64,000 nucleotides of DNA, from the NCBI GenBank assembly GCA_029263395.1, contig JAJCXO010000189.1, forward strand, positions 62,001-126,000, read 5' to 3'. The notes beneath the pieces were generated by a model. The model searched no databases and had not been told where the DNA came from. It worked only from the letters and a program-made list of their open reading frames with translations. Shown in pieces: positions 9,017 through 17,708 of the stretch (position 1 is its first letter; each line of letters begins with the position of its first letter). The stretch is from Acidobacteriota bacterium (GTDB taxonomy: Bacteria > Acidobacteriota > Thermoanaerobaculia > Multivoradales > J023). Made by a program: the position numbers and the translations under genes.

Positions 9017-10021
9017 GTGATGAACAGGGATCGATTCACCCGCTACGCCTGGGGCGTCATTGTCGCCAATCTGGTGGTCATTCTGTGGGGCGCCTTCGTC
9101 CGCGGTACTGGCTCCGGCGCCGGTTGCGGCAACAGTTGGCCAACCTGCAACGGCGAGATCATCCCCCGCTCTCCTTCACTGGAGACGATCATCGAGCTCT
9201 CTCACCGGGTAACCAGCGGCATCGCGCTGCTGATGGTGGTAGGGCTACTGGTGTGGGCTTGGCGCCTCTTCGAGCCGGGGCATCCAGTCCGCCTCGGAGC
9301 GATGCTCTCGATGATTTTGATGCTGGTTGAAGCTGCCATCGGTGCTGGTATCGTCCTTTTCGAGATGGTGACGGACAACGCCTCAATGGCGCGGGCCTTG
9401 TTCATGGCGGTCCATCTCGGCAATACCTTCCTGCTGGTCGCCGCCTTGACCCTCACCGCTTATTGGGCCGGCGGCGGAGCCAAGATCAATCTGCGCGGCC
9501 AAGGCTCACGACTGAGGCTGGCGCTACTCGCCCTTCTGGGTACGATGATGATTGGCGTCAGTGGTGCGGTGGCTGCACTCGGAGACACGCTCTTCCCGTC
9601 GTCCTCACTCGCCGAAGCCTTACGCCAAGACTTTTCTTCGACCTCACACCTGCTGATTCAGCTGCGGATTTATCACCCGCTGATCGCAGTCATCACCAGC
9701 CTGCTGCTGCTCTATTACATTGGAACCGTACGCAAAGACGCTCGCCGAGATTCCCGGCGACGGGCCGCTCTGCGACCTGCCAATGCCCTCAACCTGTTGA
9801 TTTTTGTTCAACTGGCAGCGGGTGCGGTCAACGTCATTCTGCTCGCTCCCCTTTGGATGCAGCTCTTGCATCTGCTGCTCGCCGACTTCCTTTGGATCAG
9901 TCTGGTGTTGACCTGCGCCATGAGTCTGGCAGCCTTGGACAACGAACCCTTGGCAGATCGGTCAGAACCGACGACGGAAACAGAGCACGGCGCCACGGTA
10001 AGCGCTGCCGCTCCAACCTAG
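9017..10021 (+). CDS. ctaA: Heme A synthase, COX15/CtaA family
   Basis: This is an integral membrane protein of about 334 residues with eight predicted hydrophobic segments. The first external loop, FVRGTGSGAGCGNSWPTCNGE, contains the paired cysteines typical of the COX15/CtaA family. Conserved histidines in the helices (ELSHRVTSG, AVHLGNTFLL, RIYHPLIA, LLHLLLAD) are the expected heme ligands. It converts heme O to heme A for cytochrome oxidase, indicating aerobic respiration. GTG 9017 fits a leaderless start; ATG 9020, one codon later, is equally possible. No cytochrome oxidase genes are in the window. Confidence 0.88.
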   Translation: MMNRDRFTRYAWGVIVANLVVILWGAFVRGTGSGAGCGNSWPTCNGEIIPRSPSLETIIELSHRVTSGIALLMVVGLLVWAWRLFEPGHPVRLGAMLSMILMLVEAAIGAGIVLFEMVTDNASMARALFMAVHLGNTFLLVAALTLTAYWAGGGAKINLRGQGSRLRLALLALLGTMMIGVSGAVAALGDTLFPSSSLAEALRQDFSSTSHLLIQLRIYHPLIAVITSLLLLYYIGTVRKDARRDSRRRAALRPANALNLLIFVQLAAGAVNVILLAPLWMQLLHLLLADFLWISLVLTCAMSLAALDNEPLADRSEPTTETEHGATVSAAAPT

Positions 10022-10045
10022 CCACCCGGCATTCCGCAGCGCCCT

Positions 10046-11137
10046 ATGAGGATCGCAACGTTCGTGTCCGCCCACGGCTTCGGCCATGCGGCAAGAACCT
10101 GCGGTGTCATCGAGGCCACGCGACGCCTGTCGCCCGAAGCACGATTCGAAGTCTTCACGACCGTCCCCGACTGGTTCTTCGAGCAGTCGTTGAGCGATCC
10201 AGTCGGCTACCATCACACACCAACTGATCTTGGGCTGGTGCAACGCAGCTCGTTGGTCGAGGACCTCGCGGAAACCGTCCGTCAGCTGCGGTGCTGGATC
10301 CCGTTTCGAGAGCACCGGATCGCGGGGCTGGCTAGCGCTGTCACTGACCTCGGCTGTGATCGTGTGCTCTGCGACATCTCACCCCTCGGACTGGCGGTGG
10401 CACAACGCTGCGGCCTGCCGGCCATGTTGGTCGAAAACTTCACCTGGGACTGGATCTATCGCGGATACACCGAGGCTGAGCCGGCATTTGCTGACATCGC
10501 CAACTATCTGGAGGAAGTCTTCGCTACCGCCGACGTCCGGATCCAGGCCGAACCCTTCTGCCAACGAGCTGATCCGGCGATCATCTGCCCGCCGATCAGC
10601 CGCATGCCACGCCAAACCTGCACCGAGGTCCGTCGCCGATTGCGGATTCCGCTCGAGGCTCGGCTAGTGATGTTGACTATGGGTGGGGTGGAATGGGACT
10701 ACGCAGGTATCGATGCCCAGCTGAAAAGGCTCGAGGATTTCGAACAGGAAACCTGGCTGGTGGTCCCTGGTAGCACCGACCAACCGCGACGCGTCGGACG
10801 AACCGTGCTGTTGCCACATCGCTCCGAGTTTTACCACCCAGATCTGATACTGGCTGCTGACGCGGTCCTCGGCAAGCTCGGCTATAGCACGATCGCCGAG
10901 GTTCACCGCGCCGGCGTGCCGTTCGGCTATGTCCCGAGACCAACCTTTCCAGAATCACCGCCGCTCGAGACCTGGGTCCAACACCACTTGCCCCATCGTC
11001 GAATTGCTGCCGAGGCGTTTGTAACCTGGGGTTGGCTCGACGAGATCGAACCCCTCCTCAGCCAACCGAGGAAACCCCCAACATCGCCAGATGGCAGTGA
11101 GAGGGTCGCCCGAATCCTAGTGGATTTGAAACGCTGA
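10046..11137 (+). CDS. MurG/GT-B-like glycosyltransferase (UDP-sugar transferase fold)
   Basis: A 363-residue protein that opens with MRIATFVSAHGFGHAARTCGVIEA, the glycine-rich N-terminal loop of GT-B enzymes related to the N-terminal half of L-arabinokinases and to MurG. The C-terminal half has the donor-site pattern LAADAVLGKLGYSTIAEVHRAGVPFGYVPR. Length and both halves agree with a complete GT-B protein. The acceptor and donor are unknown. It starts 24 nt after the heme A synthase stop and is probably cotranscribed with it, and it converges with psuG. Confidence 0.7.
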   Translation: MRIATFVSAHGFGHAARTCGVIEATRRLSPEARFEVFTTVPDWFFEQSLSDPVGYHHTPTDLGLVQRSSLVEDLAETVRQLRCWIPFREHRIAGLASAVTDLGCDRVLCDISPLGLAVAQRCGLPAMLVENFTWDWIYRGYTEAEPAFADIANYLEEVFATADVRIQAEPFCQRADPAIICPPISRMPRQTCTEVRRRLRIPLEARLVMLTMGGVEWDYAGIDAQLKRLEDFEQETWLVVPGSTDQPRRVGRTVLLPHRSEFYHPDLILAADAVLGKLGYSTIAEVHRAGVPFGYVPRPTFPESPPLETWVQHHLPHRRIAAEAFVTWGWLDEIEPLLSQPRKPPTSPDGSERVARILVDLKR

Positions 11138-11140
11138 GAT

Positions 11141-12082
11141 CTACGACGCGCGTGTCGCGATCAAAGCCTTGGCCAACCGAGCGCCAACCCGGGCGTTATT
11201 CTCGATCAACGCCCGATTCGCCACCAAGCTATCACCACCGGTCAGGGACTCGATCCGGGACAACAAAAACGGCGTGACCGCTTTGCCAGTGATCCCTGCC
11301 GCCTCAGCTTCCTCGACTGCTTGGCGAATCGCCTCGTCGACGTCAGCTGGCGCCATCTCTGCTGGCTCGGGTATCGGGTTGGCTACCACCACACCACCGC
11401 CTAGCCCAAGATCCCATTTGACGCGCACGATCGCGGCCAACTCGGCTTCTGAGTCGACCCGAGCATCCACTCCATAACCGCTATCACGAAGAAAAAAGGC
11501 CGGGAAACGGTCCGTCCCGAAGCCCAGCACCGGCACTCCGTGGGACTCCAAAACTTCGAGGGTCAACCCGAGGTCGAGGATCGACTTGGCCCCGGCACAA
11601 ACGACGGCGACCGGGGTTCTGGCCAACTCCAACAGGTCAGCAGAGACGTCGAAGGTCTCGGGAGCGCCCCGGTGAACCCCGCCAATCCCTCCGGTCACGA
11701 AGGTCTCGATACCAGCCATTGCGGCAATAATCATTGTGGCGGCGACGGTCGTCGCACCATCTAGCCCTCGGGCAACGATGAGCGCAAGATCCCGACGGCT
11801 GACTTTGGCAACATCGTCCCTGGCAGCGAAGGACGCCAGCTCGTCGTCCGAAAGGCCAACCCGAAGCACGCCACCGATCACGGCGATGGTCGCGGGAATC
11901 GCGCCCTCTTGGCGGACGATACTCTCCACTCGCTCAGCGGTCGCCAGGTTCTCCGGAAAAGGCATACCGTGGGCGATGATCGTCGACTCGAGGGCAACCA
12001 CGGGTTGACCAGCCCTCAAACCATCACGCACCTCGGAGGATAGTTTCAGAAAGCGCTGCATTGATCGACTGGGTGAGCTCAA
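11141..12082 (-). CDS. psuG: Pseudouridine-5'-phosphate glycosidase
   Basis: The enzyme splits pseudouridine 5'-phosphate into uracil and ribose 5-phosphate. Family signatures are continuous: VVALESTIIAHGMPFPENL, GAIPATIAVIGGVLRVGLSDDEL, TVAATMIIAAMAGIETFVTGGIGGVHRG and AGAKSILDLGLTLEVLESHGVPVLGF. The length (306-313 residues) is normal. Two starts are possible: TTG 12082, which overlaps the upstream TGA as TTGA, a junction seen elsewhere in this window, or ATG 12061, where homology begins. No adjacent PsuK-type kinase is present; the PfkB protein at 32.5 kb is far away and more like an adenosine-kinase-type enzyme. Confidence 0.92.
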   Translation of the reverse strand: MSSPSRSMQRFLKLSSEVRDGLRAGQPVVALESTIIAHGMPFPENLATAERVESIVRQEGAIPATIAVIGGVLRVGLSDDELASFAARDDVAKVSRRDLALIVARGLDGATTVAATMIIAAMAGIETFVTGGIGGVHRGAPETFDVSADLLELARTPVAVVCAGAKSILDLGLTLEVLESHGVPVLGFGTDRFPAFFLRDSGYGVDARVDSEAELAAIVRVKWDLGLGGGVVVANPIPEPAEMAPADVDEAIRQAVEEAEAAGITGKAVTPFLLSRIESLTGGDSLVANRALIENNARVGARLAKALIATRAS

Positions 12083-13491
12083 TGGATTCGATCTTCACGC
12101 AACGGAAATGACGCCGATAGGCCGGAACTGCCGACACGACGCAAGGCATCAACGTCCGGCAGTGGAAACGCGTCGACAACCCGCGGGTTGACCGAGTCAA
12201 TCTCTTTGCGGAGGGCGGCGGCCTGCGGTGTTTGACCAGTCAACTCCAACGTGCGTAACAAGTTGAGCTGGTTGAACAGCTTGATGTTGGCACGCTCGCC
12301 TCCCCAATAGCCCAGCCCTTCGTCGGCCTCGGCCAACAACTCGGCAGCGAGGTTCAAGTCCCCTGCGGCTAGCGCTTGAATACCCTGCATGTGGGCCAGG
12401 AGCGATGTCAGAAACTGAACGTGAATCGGCCGACCTGCGGCTGACACCTTGTCGGCGTATCGACAGAGCTTCTCCTCCATCTTGGCCCCAAGCTCGGCTT
12501 GTCCATTCATCACCGCGATGCGATGGGCCAGCAGATCAAACCCGTCGAGACGCTCCAGACAACCTTCTCCGAGGTACTCTCGTGCGCGGCTGGTGTCCCC
12601 GCCGAGGTAACTCACCCAGGCATTCAGACTGCAAACTGTCCCGCGATCTCTCAGCCGTGAACAAGCCTCGATCGACTCCAACTGCTGGAGGCCCTTCTCG
12701 GCAAGATCCAGTCGACCAGACATCATGCCGAGCTCCACTTGCTGCGTGTAAGCATCGCAAAAGTCAGCCTTGATACGGATCGTTTCGTCGATCTCCGCCT
12801 CGGCTTCCTCATAACGACCGATCACGGTCAACAGCATCGCCAACGAGTGTCGAGGATTGGCTTGGTCCGGCGCCAGATAACGATAGGTCTGGAATCGTTC
12901 CTCGGCTCCAGCGAACTGCCCTCGGCCCATCGCAATGTAGCCCAGGTTGTTGTGAGCCTCGACCCAATTTGGATGCAGGTCCAACAGATGGTGGTAACAC
13001 GCCTCCGCAGCCTCCCACCGCTGAGACTCCCAATCGACTCGGCATTGGACCCGGATACCGTAGGGATCTTCCGGAGACTCCTCACGGAAGGTCAGCAGGG
13101 CCTGAGTCGCATCACCTTCTCGTCCCTCTGCCCGGGCCAAGTAGTAGTGCAGCAGAAAACGCTCCCGCGAGGTCAGTTCTGTCGACTCAGCCTCGCGTAA
13201 CGCTTCGATCACCCGCATCCGCTCCGAGCGCGAGGGATAAAGCAGCGCCAAATGCAGCTTGGCCATGACAAACGTAGGATCGAGCGCTAGCGCGTCCTCG
13301 AAATGGCGCACGGCATCCATCGTGTACATCTTGGCCAGATCAGCCAGCCCAGTCTCGAACTCCCGAATCGCTTTGGGCGAGGCACTGGTCCAATCGGGTT
13401 CCGGTTGGCGAAGCCACAGGATCGCGAGGCCAACACAAATCGCCACGGCGGAGACCAACACCAGTGCAGTGATGAGGAAAACTCGTTTCAT
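12079..13491 (-). CDS. Membrane-anchored TPR protein
   Basis: A 470-residue protein with one N-terminal hydrophobic segment (VFLITALVLVSAVAICVGLAILWL), which serves as signal anchor, followed by several TPR units across residues 35-300 (for example HFEDALALDPTFVMAKLHLALLYP and ACYHHLLDLHPNWVEAHNNLGYIAMGRGQFAGAEERF). It is likely a periplasmic or extracytoplasmic scaffold. ATG 13491 is chosen because it begins the signal anchor and lies 10 nt after the stop codon of the SpoIIE phosphatase, so the two are in one operon. Its stop overlaps the psuG TTG start. No catalytic domain is seen. Confidence 0.72.
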   Translation of the reverse strand: MKRVFLITALVLVSAVAICVGLAILWLRQPEPDWTSASPKAIREFETGLADLAKMYTMDAVRHFEDALALDPTFVMAKLHLALLYPSRSERMRVIEALREAESTELTSRERFLLHYYLARAEGREGDATQALLTFREESPEDPYGIRVQCRVDWESQRWEAAEACYHHLLDLHPNWVEAHNNLGYIAMGRGQFAGAEERFQTYRYLAPDQANPRHSLAMLLTVIGRYEEAEAEIDETIRIKADFCDAYTQQVELGMMSGRLDLAEKGLQQLESIEACSRLRDRGTVCSLNAWVSYLGGDTSRAREYLGEGCLERLDGFDLLAHRIAVMNGQAELGAKMEEKLCRYADKVSAAGRPIHVQFLTSLLAHMQGIQALAAGDLNLAAELLAEADEGLGYWGGERANIKLFNQLNLLRTLELTGQTPQAAALRKEIDSVNPRVVDAFPLPDVDALRRVGSSGLSASFPLREDRIH

Positions 13492-13501
13492 CGCAAGCGC
13501 C

Positions 13502-16021
13502 TCATACTGCGACGTCCCGGCGCCCCACCGCCACCAAGGTGACATCATCATACTGCAACCCGCCGCTAGTGAACTCTCCTACTGCTTCCAGCACGTTGCG
13601 CACCACCGCATGGGCTTCTGCCGGCGACGCGATCATCACCTCGCGTAGACGATCGTAGCCAAAGAACTCGCCATCGGGTGAGCGAGAGTCGATCACCCCG
13701 TCCGAGTACCCAAGCACCAGGTCCCCTGGTTCGATGGGCTGCTCGAGCTCGCTGTAGTTGCCAACTGGCATGGCGCCGATCGGAATCCGATGATCCGGCA
13801 GCGGCAACTCGCTGACCTCGCCGTCGCGTCGACGCAGCAGGGGTGGCGGTTGCCCAGCCACCAAATAACGCAAGTTGCACCCGTCAGCACTGGCAGCAAA
13901 ATAGCCAAGTGCCACGAAGCTGCGTTTGCCGAGCTCGTAGAGCCGTCGGTTGGTGAGGCGAAACAGCTCGGAGGGTTGCGGCCGCGTCATCGCCAACGCG
14001 TACAGCGCTTCGTGGGCCGCCATCATCATCAGCGCGCCGGCGACGGACTTACCGGAGACATCACCAAAAATCACAGCTGACTGGTGGTCGTCCCCAGTCG
14101 GTAGCTGAGCGAAGAAATCACCACCCACAATCCGTGCAGGTCGACACTCCGCCGCTACTTCCCAACCTTCGGCAAACTTCAGCTCTGCCGGCAAGAGCTG
14201 CGACTGGATCGTCGCGGCAATCTCCATTTCACGTTCGAGCTCTGCCTTCTGAGTGCGCTCGTCGAGCAACATGCTGGTTTCGAGAGCCAGCGCAGCCTGA
14301 TGTAGCAGCCGTTCCAGGAGCTCGAGCTCCTCCCGCTCGAACGCGATCTGCCCTTTCTTGCCGGCCAGGACTACCATACCTATATGGCGTCGACGGGAGG
14401 CCAGGTTGCCAAAGAACTCGACCCGTTCTGCTGCTAGTTGTTCCACCAGGGTCGCCACTTCTCGCGAGCGCAGCGGCAACGCACCGAGCTGATCGAGCCG
14501 GGTCAGCTTGCCACGACGCTGTAAATGGCGCTCGAGCTCGGGCAGCACTGGTAGCGTCTCCGGTAGCTGCTCAGGGCCAGCGACCCGCTCCAGCCGGTAG
14601 CCTCTGAGCAAATACAAGGCAGCGAACCGCAAATCCATGAGCTGCGGCAGCTTCTCCACCAACTCTTCGACCACTGTTTGTAGATCCATCTGGGCATTCA
14701 TTGCCTCGCCGAGGTCGACCATCGCACGCTCCAGACGCGAACGGCCGGCGAAGAAGTAGCGATCGATGACCTCCTGAACCCGGCGACGCAAAGGATCAAA
14801 CAGCAGGACAATCGCCAGCGCCAAAAAGATCGGGAAGTAGCCCGACTTGACCAACGTCGAGTTGCGAAAGAGGGCGTTGAAGGTGGCGATACCGCCAGCA
14901 TAGAGACCTGTGACCAGAGCGGTGGTGACCGTGTACAGCAGGCTGCGACGCAGAATGACCCGGATATCGAGTAACTGGAAACGCACGATAGCGTAGGCGA
15001 AGGTCACAGGCACCAGGACCAGAGGCATCACTCCGAGGAAAAAAAATCGATCGGAATGCTGCCCCGAGGTGAACAACAGGCTCGCGATCACAAACGGTGC
15101 CAGCCCGAAGAACGAACCGATCATCACCAGTGCCATCCCACGCCGCTCGCGTGAGCTCTTCAGTCGTCGAGAGTTGGCCAATAAAGCGGCCAAGCCGAGC
15201 AGCATGAACAAAGCCAACAGCCACCAATTGGCAGCTGGGGCACCGTGAGTGAGCTGTTGGCGAACTCCGAGCGACTCGCCAACCTGACGACTGACCCAGA
15301 ATACGAAGGGTGGGAGCACATAAATCAGCGGCCAACCACGTCGCCACAATCGAGCGACCGGTCGCCAGAGAGTGCTTTCGGCGGCTGCATTGAGCCAAGC
15401 AGGCCGCGGAAACAGCAGGTAGAAATGCAGCAGCGCGGCAGGCAGCAACAAGAAGGCGATGGTACCGATACCGAGCACCAACGAGTCGATACTGGAATAA
15501 GCCGCCGGTCGCATGCGGCAGACCAACAGCAGCAAGAACAGACCGCAAAGCAGAAAAAAGATTTGGCTGACTTGCAACGTCGGTTGTCGTACCAAGACGA
15601 ACAACCCGACCAGGAAAAAGGCGAATCCCAACGTCGACGAATAGAGATAGGCGCCGTCTCCGATTCGTCGTACTCCCAGCCGAACCTCGGGCACGACAAT
15701 TTCGCCACTGGGCCTCTTGACCAGATAGACGACCTCATCACCGCTGCGGTAGCGGTTCAGTACACGTGCCGCTCGTCCAGCACTCGACACCGCCTCTCGA
15801 GCGATGCCTTTAATCTCATCCCCTGGCTGAATTCCGGCACGATCGGCCCCCGAGTCCGGGATCACCTCGCGCACGACGAGCCGCCCGACCACATCGGCTG
15901 GGACGACCCCGTCGTAGGGACGGGGCACAAACATGTCGGCAATCGACAAGCCTGCAAGGCCAAAGGCGACCAGCCCGAAAGCCAGCAGCAACGGCGTATA
16001 GTTGAACGATCTCGATTCCAT
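13502..16021 (-). CDS. Membrane PDZ-GAF-SpoIIE (PP2C) serine phosphatase
   Basis: An 839-residue regulator of RsbU type. One N-terminal membrane helix is followed by a PDZ-like domain at about 40-110 (VREVIPDSGADRAGIQPGDEI), a cluster of about seven membrane segments to about 390, a GAF domain near 440-580, and a C-terminal PP2C/SpoIIE phosphatase with metal-binding motifs IVGGDFF and IFGDVSGKSVAGALMMMAAHEAL and GYSDGVIDSR. It probably dephosphorylates an anti-sigma-factor antagonist in response to an envelope signal; no partner kinase or antagonist is encoded nearby. ATG 16021 is chosen because it opens the first helix; the open frame extends to 16096. Confidence 0.85.
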   Translation of the reverse strand: MESRSFNYTPLLLAFGLVAFGLAGLSIADMFVPRPYDGVVPADVVGRLVVREVIPDSGADRAGIQPGDEIKGIAREAVSSAGRAARVLNRYRSGDEVVYLVKRPSGEIVVPEVRLGVRRIGDGAYLYSSTLGFAFFLVGLFVLVRQPTLQVSQIFFLLCGLFLLLLVCRMRPAAYSSIDSLVLGIGTIAFLLLPAALLHFYLLFPRPAWLNAAAESTLWRPVARLWRRGWPLIYVLPPFVFWVSRQVGESLGVRQQLTHGAPAANWWLLALFMLLGLAALLANSRRLKSSRERRGMALVMIGSFFGLAPFVIASLLFTSGQHSDRFFFLGVMPLVLVPVTFAYAIVRFQLLDIRVILRRSLLYTVTTALVTGLYAGGIATFNALFRNSTLVKSGYFPIFLALAIVLLFDPLRRRVQEVIDRYFFAGRSRLERAMVDLGEAMNAQMDLQTVVEELVEKLPQLMDLRFAALYLLRGYRLERVAGPEQLPETLPVLPELERHLQRRGKLTRLDQLGALPLRSREVATLVEQLAAERVEFFGNLASRRRHIGMVVLAGKKGQIAFEREELELLERLLHQAALALETSMLLDERTQKAELEREMEIAATIQSQLLPAELKFAEGWEVAAECRPARIVGGDFFAQLPTGDDHQSAVIFGDVSGKSVAGALMMMAAHEALYALAMTRPQPSELFRLTNRRLYELGKRSFVALGYFAASADGCNLRYLVAGQPPPLLRRRDGEVSELPLPDHRIPIGAMPVGNYSELEQPIEPGDLVLGYSDGVIDSRSPDGEFFGYDRLREVMIASPAEAHAVVRNVLEAVGEFTSGGLQYDDVTLVAVGRRDVAV

Positions 16022-16117
16022 AACAGCCGTTACCTGATACGGCTTTCGGGCAGCGAAGTTAACGCTGGGGCAATGCGACGAAAAAGCCTCGTGCACCGGA
16101 CCCTAGCACGCTCCCGC

Positions 16118-16198
16118 TCAACCTTGCCAAGGATACTCGTTTGGTGTCGCTTCGCTGCCACCAACGATCCCGGCTCGAATAGGGGTATCGACCTTCAT
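16118..16198 (-). CDS. 26-codon micro-ORF encoding the N-terminal signature of trypsin
   Basis: ATG 16198 is preceded by GGAGGTG (16204-16210) at ideal spacing, one of the strongest ribosome binding sites in the window. The product reads MKVDTPIRAG then IVGGSEATPNEYPWQ then G and stop. IVGG-EATP-EYPWQ is the diagnostic N-terminus of mature S1 serine proteases, which begins after zymogen cleavage. There is no signal peptide, and the catalytic His, Asp and Ser regions do not follow in any frame. It sits between the TPR lipoprotein gene and the phosphatase gene in the same direction. It may be the remains of a deleted protease gene or a translated leader peptide. Confidence 0.55.
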   Translation of the reverse strand: MKVDTPIRAGIVGGSEATPNEYPWQG

Positions 16199-16258
16199 AG
16201 TTTCACCTCCTTTCGCGCTCTGATCCATGATTGCAGGTGTAGCGATGACTCGACAGGA

Positions 16259-17428
16259 CTAAATCTGGCCGGCTCCGATCAACTGCGCTAGGCGAACGGT
16301 GCGAGCGTTGTCGTCGTCGATCTTGCGCGCCCGGCGCAGCATCTTGCGGGCGGTTCTCAGGTCACCACTGGCGACTGCAACTTGGCCGAGGGCGGCATAA
16401 ATATCAGCGTCGTCACGATTGAGACTCGCGGCCCGCCGATAGAAACGCTTCGCCTCTTCCAACCGGCCGTTCCGCAGACTAATGTCTCCAAGGGAGATGT
16501 AGGAATACGGATTCCGGTTCGGGGTCTTCTGCAGCATCGCCAGGAAGTTCCGAGCTTCTTCCGCACGCCCCTGCATCTGCAACAATGCGGCTAGATTCTG
16601 ATAGGCCGAAACCATCCGTGGATCAATCTCGAGAGCGTGTTTGTAAGCATCCTCCGCGCCCCTGAAATCTCCGGAACGTCGTAACACCACGCCTAAGTTG
16701 ACCCAAGCCGGTACCAGCTCGGGATCGATCGCTACCGCAGTCCGCAACCAACGAACCGCCGCCTCACCGTCCCCATCTTGCAGCAACTCAGCGCCACGAT
16801 TGGAGTGAAACATGGCCAGGGCGGTCAGATCCGACACCGGCTCTACATTGCGATAGCCAGCGTCACGATTCTGGGAAAAGTCCAGTATCAAAAGCTCGAC
16901 GCCAGGATCTCCGTAACCCACCGCCACATGGTCTGAAACCACCACCAAGTCGCCTTCCTTACGGAAGGTCTCGACGCGCTCAACCGCCAGATAGTAGACC
17001 GGCACACCAACCTCTCTGGCCATGCCGACGAATAGGTTGGTGAATGCCAGGCAATTCGCTTTTTGCTGCTGGAAAACTTCACGGGCTGTACCCGTAAAGC
17101 CCCAAGAGTATTCGAGCTTCATATGTTCGCCATCGAGCAAAGCGTCCCGCAGGTACTGCAACTTGACTTCTGGACTGAGTAACTTCGGCACCACTTCGTG
17201 GGCCCACCGACGCATTTCGTCGGTCAACTCGTATGGAATGATGACCAGCTCGGGATCCAACCCGCGATGTCGCAAACCTTGCCTCACGACTTCTTCGTTG
17301 CTGATCGCACTGGTCGCCACACAGCCACCAGCCACTAGGATCAACGCGGCAAGGAGTCCAACCTCGATAGCTGTCTGAGCCTGGACCGGGATCGATCGCG
17401 ACCTGCTGTGCTGCGCAAGTCTGTTCAT
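16259..17428 (-). CDS. TPR lipoprotein with transglutaminase-like N-terminal domain
   Basis: A 389-residue protein whose N-terminus holds a signal ending in LILVAGGC, a lipobox, so it is probably lipid-anchored. Residues about 80-200 resemble a transglutaminase-like fold (QQQKANCLAFTNLFVGMAREVGVPVYYLAVERV with cysteine, then SDHVAVGYG with histidine). Four or more TPR units fill 210-380. ATG 17428 has GGAGGT (17435-17440) 6 nt upstream. A TATAGT hexamer at 17457-17452 could be its -10 element. It heads the run lipoprotein, micro-ORF, SpoIIE phosphatase, TPR protein, PsuG. Confidence 0.8.
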   Translation of the reverse strand: MNRLAQHSRSRSIPVQAQTAIEVGLLAALILVAGGCVATSAISNEEVVRQGLRHRGLDPELVIIPYELTDEMRRWAHEVVPKLLSPEVKLQYLRDALLDGEHMKLEYSWGFTGTAREVFQQQKANCLAFTNLFVGMAREVGVPVYYLAVERVETFRKEGDLVVVSDHVAVGYGDPGVELLILDFSQNRDAGYRNVEPVSDLTALAMFHSNRGAELLQDGDGEAAVRWLRTAVAIDPELVPAWVNLGVVLRRSGDFRGAEDAYKHALEIDPRMVSAYQNLAALLQMQGRAEEARNFLAMLQKTPNRNPYSYISLGDISLRNGRLEEAKRFYRRAASLNRDDADIYAALGQVAVASGDLRTARKMLRRARKIDDDNARTVRLAQLIGAGQI

Positions 17429-17708
17429 TCGAGCACCTCCAATACCGTCCAACTATACTCCAGCTGCCCGGAGCAAACCGCCTACCCCCGTTCTTCGTCC
17501 CGCACACTTTCGGTGCCGGCTGCATGGTCGAAGAGAGACCCTAGGCGGCTCAAGCTGGTCGGAGATTCGCATCTTCGCCAACCCGAGAACCTCTCACGAT
17601 ATTACGCGCTCGAGCGATCGAAGTTGAGGCTGCTCGCCACGGGATAGCTTCCACTCGCCCCGCCCAGTGCTGCAGCGTCCGCGGGCGGTCTAACACGCTC
17701 TGTGTCCG

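Noticed and set aside
15245-16291. 348-codon open frame on the plus strand
   Set aside because: Antisense to the SpoIIE phosphatase and to the micro-ORF; Gln/Arg-rich with no domain.
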